From the NCBI GenBank assembly GCA_945900695.1, contig CAMDJU010000197.1, forward strand, positions 1-5,325: 5,325 bases of DNA, read 5' to 3'. The notes beneath the pieces are model-generated. The model ran no database searches and was not told the origin of the DNA. It saw only the letters and a list, made by a program, of their open reading frames with translations. The position numbers and the translations under genes are program-made. Shown here piece after piece: positions 1 to 5,325 of this stretch. The DNA comes from Bordetella parapertussis. Lineage in GTDB: Bacteria > Pseudomonadota > Gammaproteobacteria > Burkholderiales > Burkholderiaceae_C. Within the stretch, counting starts at the first letter, position 1. Each line of letters starts with the position of its first letter.

Positions 1-17
1 GCCACGCCCGCGCTCAT
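1..17 (-). CDS. murG: Start of murG (lipid II-forming N-acetylglucosaminyltransferase), only five codons in window
   Basis: An ATG at 17-15 overlaps the ftsW stop codon as ATGA, and reading on to the window edge gives Met-Ser-Ala-Gly-Val plus two bases. Five residues cannot identify a protein by themselves. The call rests on position: in the dcw cluster the gene directly after murF-mraY-murD-ftsW is normally murG, and MurG proteins often begin with Met-Ser. MurG is a peripheral inner-membrane glycosyltransferase that adds GlcNAc from UDP-GlcNAc to lipid I to form lipid II, the substrate of FtsW. The upstream bases are G-rich (GGGGGCCGGGT before the ATG) but hold no good Shine-Dalgarno match, so translation is probably coupled to ftsW. 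The alternative is a different dcw gene such as murC; sequence below coordinate 1 would settle it. Confidence 0.72.
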
Positions 18-1282
18 ACCCGGCCCCCGTGCATCAACTGTCGGTTTTCATGGTCCACCCGCAACACAATGGCCAGGGCCACCAAATTGAGCAAGATGGC
101 CGAACCGCCGTAACTCATCAAGGGCAGGGTCAAGCCCTTGGTGGGCAAAGCGCCCAAGTTCACGCCCATGTTGATGAATGCCTGAAAACCCACCCAAACC
201 CCCACACCCTGGGCCACCAATCCTGAGAACACGCGGTCCATGGCGATGGCTTGGCGACCAATGTGCATGATGCGCCGGGTCAACCACAGGAACAAAGCGA
301 TCATGGTCACCACGCCCACAAAACCAAACTCTTCGCCAATCACGGCGAGCAAAAAGTCGGTGTGCGCTTCGGGCAACCAATGCAGTTTTTCCACACTGCC
401 ACCCAAACCCACGCCAAAAATCTCGCCACGCCCAATGGCGATCAGCGAATGCGACAACTGGTAACCCTTGCCCAAGGCGTACTTGGGATCCCAGGGGTTG
501 AGGTAAGCAAAGATGCGCTCACGGCGCCATTCGCTCAAAGCGATCATCAGCACAAATGCAATGAGCAGCACCAAAGCGATCAAGAAAAACATCCGGGCGT
601 TGACACCGCCCAAGAACAAAATGCCCATGGCAATCATGGCGATCACCATGAAGGCGCCCATGTCGGGCTCGGCCAACAGCAAAGAGCCCACCACCGCCAC
701 CGCCAGCCCCATGGGCGCGACGGCGCTGAAAAACTTTTCCTTCACCTCCATTTTGCGCACCATGTAATTGGCGGCGTACAAGAGCACACCCAGCTTGGCC
801 AACTCGGAGGGCTGGAAGTTGATGAAGCCCATGGAAATCCAGCGCCGCGCCCCATTGACCTCTTTGCCAATGCCGGGAATGAGCACCACGATGAGCAACA
901 CCAGTGAGGCAATGAACAACCACGGTGCCCATTTGTCCCAGGTGTCCATGGGCACTTGGTAGGCCAGCGCAGCCGCCACCAAGGCCACGCCAATGGCGGC
1001 AATGTGGCGCAATAAAAAGTGGTTTTGGGCGTAGTTGCTAAAGCGCGGGTTGTCTGGCATGGCGATGGAGGCCGAATACACCATCACCAAACCCCACAGC
1101 AGCAAGGTCACCGCGACCCAAATCAACGGCTGGTCAAAACCCTTGACCCTGACCGGTGCGGCCCGGGTGCGGGTGAACTCCGTGCCGTGCACCCGCACGG
1201 GCAAGGCGTCTGGGCCTGCGTCGGGCGCGTTGCCGCGCCACCGGCCCCAGGCGTCACCCAGTTTGTGCGCCAACGCGCTCAT
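14..1282 (-). CDS. ftsW: FtsW, SEDS-family septal peptidoglycan glycosyltransferase
   Basis: FtsW polymerises lipid II into glycan strands at the septum, working with the class B penicillin-binding protein FtsI. The 422-residue protein (E. coli FtsW has 414) has a cytoplasmic N-terminal tail of about 50 residues and then about ten hydrophobic segments from residue 53 to 407. SEDS signatures are clear: [10 protein letters not shown] at 156-165, [17 protein letters not shown] at 271-287, LPEAHTDF at 303-310 with the presumed catalytic Asp309 (matching E. coli Asp297), and [16 protein letters not shown] at 379-394. The PEAHTDF wording and dcw position favour FtsW over RodA. I chose the ATG at 1282, which overlaps the murD stop as ATGA and lies 6 bases after GGGAGGG. 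A GTG at 1297 would add five residues (MGGRG) but begins at the Shine-Dalgarno itself, so it is unlikely. The gene ends by overlapping murG. Confidence 0.97.
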   Translation of the reverse strand: MSALAHKLGDAWGRWRGNAPDAGPDALPVRVHGTEFTRTRAAPVRVKGFDQPLIWVAVTLLLWGLVMVYSASIAMPDNPRFSNYAQNHFLLRHIAAIGVALVAAALAYQVPMDTWDKWAPWLFIASLVLLIVVLIPGIGKEVNGARRWISMGFINFQPSELAKLGVLLYAANYMVRKMEVKEKFFSAVAPMGLAVAVVGSLLLAEPDMGAFMVIAMIAMGILFLGGVNARMFFLIALVLLIAFVLMIALSEWRRERIFAYLNPWDPKYALGKGYQLSHSLIAIGRGEIFGVGLGGSVEKLHWLPEAHTDFLLAVIGEEFGFVGVVTMIALFLWLTRRIMHIGRQAIAMDRVFSGLVAQGVGVWVGFQAFINMGVNLGALPTKGLTLPLMSYGGSAILLNLVALAIVLRVDHENRQLMHGGRV

Positions 1283-2835
1283 GCCGCGCCCTCCCACACC
1301 ACGCCTGCGTCCTCGGCCAAGGCCTGCACCGCTTGGGCAAAGGCTTCACCGCGCTGCACATAGTGCTCAAACATGTCAAAGCTGGCGCATGCGGGTGACA
1401 GCAGCACCGCGTCGCCCGCTTGGGCTTGCTCGGCCGCACGCTGCACCGCGTCAAGCATGGATGCGGCATCGATCAAGGGCACGCCAGCGCCTTGCAGGGC
1501 TTGGCGCAACATGGGCGCGTCGCGACCGATGAGCACCACGGCCCGGGTGTGGCGCGCTACCACCGCCGCCAATGGTGAAAAGTCTTGGCCTTTGCCTTCG
1601 CCACCGGCGATCAGCACCAAGCGCCGGTCTTGGCCCAAGCCTTGCAAGGCAGCCACGGTGGCGCCCACATTGGTGCCTTTGCTGTCGTTGATGTATTCCA
1701 CGTCGAGCACCACAGCCACGGTGCTGGCGCGGTGGGGCTCGCCCCGGTATTCGCGCAACGCGTAAAGCATGGGCCCCAAAGCGGCCTGGGTGTGGCTGGC
1801 CAAAGCCAGCGCCGCCAAGGCATTGAGCGCATTGTGTTGGCCTTGGATGCGCAAGGCCTCGGCCGGCATCAGCCGCTGCATGAACGGCGCATCGTCGTCA
1901 TAACCTTCGTGCGCAGGCGCACCGGCGCGGGCCTTTTTGCGTCCACCCTCGCGCTCGATCAAACGCACCAACCAATGCATGCCATTGACGTTTTCCAGGC
2001 CCCAGTCTGCGGCCAGCCGGGGCGCATCGCTGCCAAAAGTGGCGACTTCGCGCTCAATGGTTTTTTTCTTTTTAACCACCTCGCTGGCCGGTTGCAAAGC
2101 CATCACCCGCGCATCGCTGCGGTTGAGCACCAGCAAACCCGTGCTGCCCACAATGCGCGCTTTGGCCGCGCAGTAGCTAGCCATGTCGCCGTGCCAATCC
2201 AGGTGGTCTTCGCTCAGGTTGAGCACGGTCGAGGCCGTGGGCTCAAAACCCTCCACCCCATCAAGTTGAAAGCTGGACAGCTCCAGCACCCACACCGCGG
2301 GCAAGCCTGGCCCAGCGGCGCGTTCGCGCCAGGTATCGAGCATATTGGGGCCGATGTTGCCGGCCATGGCCACGTCTTTGCCTGCGGCTTTGAGCAAGCG
2401 GGTGGTCAAGGCCGTGACCGTGGTTTTGCCATTGGTACCGGTGATGGCCAGCACCTGCGGGGCGTACCCGGCCTGGTCCTGGGTCTCGCGCAACGCGTGG
2501 ACAAACAGGCTCAACTCGGTGCCCACCCACAAGCCCGCTTCAATCGCCGCACGCCACACCGGCGCCACCTCAGTGGGCGACAAGCCCGGGCTTTTGAACA
2601 CGGCGCGGATGCCTTGGGTGGTCAACACGGCGGCATCGAATTCGCCTGCGATGAACTGCGCTTGCGGCGCTTGGGTGCGCAAATCGGCCAAACCCGGGGG
2701 TTCGCTGCGCGTGTCCATCACCCACACCCGCGCACCGCGTTGGCTGCACCAACGCGCCATGGCCAAACCCGACTGGCCCAAGCCCAGCACCAGCACGGCT
2801 TGGTCTTGCAAAGAGGAGGGGTGCTCGGTATTCAT
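1279..2835 (-). CDS. murD: MurD, UDP-N-acetylmuramoyl-L-alanine--D-glutamate ligase
   Basis: This cytoplasmic ATP-dependent Mur ligase adds D-Glu to UDP-MurNAc-L-Ala. Visible parts are an N-terminal nucleotide-binding-like domain ([11 protein letters not shown] 15-25), the ATP loop TGTNGKTT (132-139), GNIG (159-162), LELSSFQLD (184-192), EDHLDWHG (209-216), AAK with presumed carbamylated Lys225 (E. coli Lys198), [15 protein letters not shown] (332-346), NDSKGTNVG (383-391) and the C-terminal [12 protein letters not shown] (479-490). At 518 residues it is about 80 longer than E. coli MurD (438). Much of the excess is in two central-domain insertions, near 250-262 (a KKKK run) and 295-326. The PHR motif (367-369) is followed by Ala-Ser, where E. 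coli MurD has Phe-Glu. The ATG at 2835 overlaps the mraY stop as ATGA. A longer reading from 2889 would add 18 residues before the conserved domain and run inside mraY, so I reject it. The upstream Shine-Dalgarno is weak (GAAG). Confidence 0.97.
   Translation of the reverse strand: MNTEHPSSLQDQAVLVLGLGQSGLAMARWCSQRGARVWVMDTRSEPPGLADLRTQAPQAQFIAGEFDAAVLTTQGIRAVFKSPGLSPTEVAPVWRAAIEAGLWVGTELSLFVHALRETQDQAGYAPQVLAITGTNGKTTVTALTTRLLKAAGKDVAMAGNIGPNMLDTWRERAAGPGLPAVWVLELSSFQLDGVEGFEPTASTVLNLSEDHLDWHGDMASYCAAKARIVGSTGLLVLNRSDARVMALQPASEVVKKKKTIEREVATFGSDAPRLAADWGLENVNGMHWLVRLIEREGGRKKARAGAPAHEGYDDDAPFMQRLMPAEALRIQGQHNALNALAALALASHTQAALGPMLYALREYRGEPHRASTVAVVLDVEYINDSKGTNVGATVAALQGLGQDRRLVLIAGGEGKGQDFSPLAAVVARHTRAVVLIGRDAPMLRQALQGAGVPLIDAASMLDAVQRAAEQAQAGDAVLLSPACASFDMFEHYVQRGEAFAQAVQALAEDAGVVWEGAA
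1289..1295 (-). promoter_or_regulatory. Shine-Dalgarno site of ftsW
   Basis: On the minus strand GGGAGGG lies 6 bases before the ATG at 1282, within the last codons of murD. It decides the ftsW start: the in-frame GTG at 1297-1295 shares its last base with this site and so could not use it. Confidence 0.8.
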
Positions 2836-4010
2836 CGCAGCTTCAAGGTGGACAAGCCGATCAGGCACAACAGCATGGTGATGATCCAAAAGCGCACCAC
2901 CACTTGGGTTTCTTTCCAGCCAGATTTTTCAAAATGGTGGTGCAGTGGGGCCATCTTCAGGATGCGTCGTCCCTCACCGTATTTGCGCTTGGTGTATTTG
3001 AAGTAACTGACCTGGGCCATGACCGACAGGGCTTCGACGACAAAAATACCACCCATGATGGCCAGCACAATTTCTTGGCGCACGATGACCGCGATGGTGC
3101 CCAGGGCCGCGCCCAAAGCCAGCGCGCCCACGTCGCCCATGAAGACCTGCGCGGGATGGGTGTTGAACCACAAAAACGCCAAGCCTGCACCAGCCATGGC
3201 GGCACAAAAAATCATCAACTCGCCCGACCCGGGAATGTAGGGAAAGAGCAGGTATTTGGAATACACCGAGCTGCCCGTGACATAGGCAAACACCCCCAAG
3301 GCCGAGCCGACCATCACCACCGGCATGATGGCCAGGCCATCCAGGCCGTCGGTGAGGTTGACCGCATTGCTCGCGCCCACAATCACCAAGTAGGTCAACA
3401 GCACGAAACCAAACACGCCCAAGGGGTAGCTGACTTCTTTGAAGAAGGGCAACAACAAATCGGCCTTGGGCGGCAGATCCACATCAAAGCCCGAGCGCAC
3501 CCACTGGTAAAACAACTCCAACACCCGCAGGTTGCTGACCTCGGAGATGCTGAACACCAGGTACAGCGCTGCCAGCAAACCAATCAGGGACTGCCACAGG
3601 TATTTCTCGCGCGAGGGCATGCCCTCGGGGTCTTTGCGCACCACCTTGCGCCAATCGTCCGCCCAGCCAATCGCGCCAAAGCCCAGGGTGACCAACAACA
3701 CGATCCAGACAAAACGGTTGGACAGGTCAAACCACAGCAAGGTGGAGACGGAGATGCAAATCAGGATCAACACACCGCCCATGGTGGGGGTGCCCGACTT
3801 GCTCAGGTGCGCCTCCACACCGTAACCGCGGATGGGCTGGCCAATTTTGAGTTCGGCGAGTTTGCGAATCACCCAGGGCCCCGCGATCAAGCCCATCAGC
3901 AAGGCGGTGAGCGCCGCCATCACAGCGCGGAATGTGATGTACTGAAACACCCGGAAATAACCCAATTCGGGCGATAAAGTTTGCAGCCACTGGGCCAGAC
4001 TCAAGAGCAT
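2832..4010 (-). CDS. mraY: MraY, phospho-N-acetylmuramoyl-pentapeptide transferase (lipid I synthase)
   Basis: MraY is an inner-membrane enzyme that transfers phospho-MurNAc-pentapeptide from the UDP precursor to undecaprenyl phosphate, giving lipid I. The 392-residue protein has about ten hydrophobic segments between 24 and 391. Family motifs are intact: [10 protein letters not shown] (70-79), [11 protein letters not shown] (117-127) with the Asp118-Asp119 pair, [16 protein letters not shown] (215-230), [11 protein letters not shown] (290-300) with the third active-site Asp at 293, and [12 protein letters not shown] (354-365) carrying the histidine triad. E. coli MraY has 360 residues; the extra length sits mainly around 155-187, in a predicted periplasmic loop. 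The ATG at 4010 lies inside the end of murF (10-base overlap) and follows AGGAGG, so it is a convincing start. The stop overlaps the murD start. Confidence 0.98.
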   Translation of the reverse strand: MLLSLAQWLQTLSPELGYFRVFQYITFRAVMAALTALLMGLIAGPWVIRKLAELKIGQPIRGYGVEAHLSKSGTPTMGGVLILICISVSTLLWFDLSNRFVWIVLLVTLGFGAIGWADDWRKVVRKDPEGMPSREKYLWQSLIGLLAALYLVFSISEVSNLRVLELFYQWVRSGFDVDLPPKADLLLPFFKEVSYPLGVFGFVLLTYLVIVGASNAVNLTDGLDGLAIMPVVMVGSALGVFAYVTGSSVYSKYLLFPYIPGSGELMIFCAAMAGAGLAFLWFNTHPAQVFMGDVGALALGAALGTIAVIVRQEIVLAIMGGIFVVEALSVMAQVSYFKYTKRKYGEGRRILKMAPLHHHFEKSGWKETQVVVRFWIITMLLCLIGLSTLKLR

Positions 4011-5325
4011 GTGGCCTCCTGGGTTGTGCTGTGTTCAAGCATGGCCTGGACCACGCGCTCCATGTGCATGAAGCGCGATCCTTTGACCAACACGCTGCCC
4101 CCCTGTGCGGCCTGCGCCAGCACCGCTGCTTGCAGCGCAGACATGTCTTCAAAGTGGGTGGCTTGGGTGTGGGCAGCGGCGCTGGCTTGGGCCAAATCGC
4201 CCAAGGTGAACAAGCGTTCAATGCCTTGGGCTTGTGCATGCTGGCCCACCTCGGCATGAAAGGCAGCGCCATTCACACCCACCTCGCCCATGTCACCCAG
4301 CACCAACAAACGTGGCGCAGGCAAGTCGGCCAGCACATCGATGGCCGCCAATACCGAGTCGGGGTTGGCGTTGTAGCTGTCGTCGATCAGGGTGCAGGCG
4401 TGCCCTTGCCATTGCAAGGCATGGGTGTGCGACCGCCCTGCAACGGGTCTGAACGCACGCAAACCTTGGGCCACTGCGGCCAGCGGTGCCCCAGCGGCCA
4501 AGGTGCTGGCCACCGCGGCCATGGCGTTGCGCAGGTTGTGGCGCCCAGCGATGTGCAGCTCGGTGCTCAACAGGCCGTGTGGCGTTTGCAACTGAATGAC
4601 CCAATGGTCGGCCTGCCAGCGGCTGTGCTGTGGCCACACCTCGGCGCTGTCATCCCAACCAAAGCACCAACTGCGGCGCGCGCCGGCCAAGCGCCGCCAC
4701 ACCGGGGTGTGCGGGTCATCGGCCGGAAACACCGCCACACCACCCGGCCCCAGGGCAGACAACACGCCGCCGTTTTCTTCGGCTACCGCAGCCACGCTGT
4801 GCATGAACTCTTGGTGATCGCGCTGGGCGTTGTTGACCAGCGCCACTGTGGGATGGGCGATGGCGGCCAATTGGGCGATCTCGCCAGGGTGGTTCATGCC
4901 CATCTCGACCACCGCGCTCAGGTGCGAGGGGCGCAAGCGCAGCAAGGTCAGGGGCAGGCCAATGTCGTTGTTGAAATTGCCTTGGGTGGCCAGGGCCTGG
5001 TCTGGCCCCGGGTGCCAAGCGCGCAAGATGCTGGCGATCATTTGCGTCACCGTGGTCTTGCCATTGCTGCCGGTCACCGCCAGCAAGGGCAGCGCAAACT
5101 GTTGGCGCCAGCCCGCAGCCAACTCACCCAAGGCGCGCAAGCTGTGGGGCACTTCCAAGCCCTCCAAACCGGCAGCGGCCAAGCCCTGCTCGGCCACGGC
5201 GGCGCGGGCACCGGCGGCCTGGGCCTGGGGCAAAAAGTCATGGGCGTCAAAACGCTCACCGCGCAAAGCCACAAACAAGTCGCCGGGCTGCAAGCTGCGG
5301 GTATCGGTGTGAACCCGCGCGCACA
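4001..5325 (-). CDS. murF: MurF, UDP-MurNAc-tripeptide--D-alanyl-D-alanine ligase (5' end outside window)
   Basis: MurF adds D-Ala-D-Ala to the UDP-MurNAc-tripeptide in the last cytoplasmic step before MraY. The frame is open to the window edge: ten codons before the TTG at 5293 read [10 protein letters not shown] and match the MurF N-terminal TDTR motif. The TTG is therefore an internal Leu, not a start. About 23 residues are missing by comparison with E. coli MurF (452). In visible numbering (440 residues): [18 protein letters not shown] 13-30, ATP loop TGSNGKTT 84-91, [16 protein letters not shown] 115-130, [11 protein letters not shown] 164-174, [11 protein letters not shown] 260-270, [10 protein letters not shown] 314-323, LGDMGEVG 342-349 and [12 protein letters not shown] 414-425. 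The position of the carbamylated lysine in E. coli MurF appears to be Asn184 here. The stop at 4003-4001 lies 10 bases inside mraY. murE is expected upstream. Confidence 0.97.
   Translation of the reverse strand, partial: CARVHTDTRSLQPGDLFVALRGERFDAHDFLPQAQAAGARAAVAEQGLAAAGLEGLEVPHSLRALGELAAGWRQQFALPLLAVTGSNGKTTVTQMIASILRAWHPGPDQALATQGNFNNDIGLPLTLLRLRPSHLSAVVEMGMNHPGEIAQLAAIAHPTVALVNNAQRDHQEFMHSVAAVAEENGGVLSALGPGGVAVFPADDPHTPVWRRLAGARRSWCFGWDDSAEVWPQHSRWQADHWVIQLQTPHGLLSTELHIAGRHNLRNAMAAVASTLAAGAPLAAVAQGLRAFRPVAGRSHTHALQWQGHACTLIDDSYNANPDSVLAAIDVLADLPAPRLLVLGDMGEVGVNGAAFHAEVGQHAQAQGIERLFTLGDLAQASAAAHTQATHFEDMSALQAAVLAQAAQGGSVLVKGSRFMHMERVVQAMLEHSTTQEATCS
4015..4020 (-). promoter_or_regulatory. 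Shine-Dalgarno site of mraY
   Basis: A perfect AGGAGG on the minus strand lies 4 bases before the mraY ATG at 4010. It is embedded in the murF codons for Gln-Glu-Ala close to the murF C-terminus. The spacing is slightly short, but this is the best ribosome-binding site in the window. Confidence 0.8.

Noticed and set aside
251..907. 218-codon open frame on the plus strand, antisense to ftsW
   Set aside because: Same His/Gln-rich shadow composition; the opposite strand carries intact FtsW motifs.
2836..2889. Upstream start adding 18 residues to MurD
   Set aside because: The extension lies inside mraY, is not needed by the conserved N-terminal fold, and the ATGA overlap at 2835 matches the pattern at the other junctions.
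1585..3006. 473-codon open frame on the plus strand, antisense to murD and the end of mraY
   Set aside because: It is His/Gln/Gly-rich with no recognisable domain, runs across a gene junction of the opposite strand, and mirrors the codon bias of well-supported genes. Long antisense open frames are common in GC-rich DNA.
2904..3977. 357-codon open frame on the plus strand, antisense to mraY
   Set aside because: Its composition is extremely rich in His, Gln and Asp with no membrane or domain pattern, as expected for the reverse complement of a membrane-protein gene. mraY itself is unmistakable.
5291..5293. TTG at 5293 as the murF start codon
   Set aside because: The ten codons upstream continue the conserved MurF N-terminus (HTDTRS before LQPGD), so the TTG is internal and the gene runs off the window.
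4830..5312. 160-codon open frame on the plus strand, antisense to murF
   Set aside because: No domain or convincing ribosome-binding site; it overlaps conserved MurF motifs on the other strand.
1..5325. A previously undescribed system, mobile element or CRISPR array
   Set aside because: The whole window is accounted for by five overlapping dcw genes with no intergenic space, no repeats beyond codon-level similarity and no foreign-looking composition.

Overview
The window is a stretch of the bacterial division and cell wall (dcw) cluster, read entirely from the minus strand. In transcription order (high to low coordinate) it holds murF (5' end cut off by the window), mraY, murD, ftsW and the first five codons of murG. 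This order is the classical proteobacterial dcw order. High GC (about 60% by eye), protein features such as the enlarged MraY periplasmic loop and MurD central insertions, and the overall wording of the proteins suggest a betaproteobacterium of the order Burkholderiales, probably Comamonadaceae-like. The taxonomic call is from family resemblance only, not a search.

Layout: murF 5325-4001, mraY 4010-2832, murD 2835-1279, ftsW 1282-14, murG 17-1. There is no intergenic DNA. Every junction is an overlap: 10 bases for murF/mraY, and a 4-base ATGA overlap for mraY/murD, murD/ftsW and ftsW/murG. I see no promoter, terminator, RNA gene, mobile element, CRISPR array or notable repeat; the window looks like the interior of one long polycistronic transcript.

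How the genes work together: MurD adds D-glutamate to UDP-MurNAc-L-Ala in the cytoplasm. MurF adds D-Ala-D-Ala to finish the UDP-MurNAc-pentapeptide. MraY moves phospho-MurNAc-pentapeptide onto undecaprenyl phosphate to give lipid I, and MurG converts lipid I to lipid II. FtsW polymerises lipid II into glycan strands at the division septum.

I do not find an undescribed system here. The points worth a second look are residue-level: a MurF in which the usual carbamylated-lysine position reads as asparagine, a MurD lacking the usual glutamate after its PHR motif, two insertions in the MurD central domain (one encoded by an A-rich homopolymer tract), an enlarged MraY periplasmic loop, and a murD start with almost no Shine-Dalgarno sequence.
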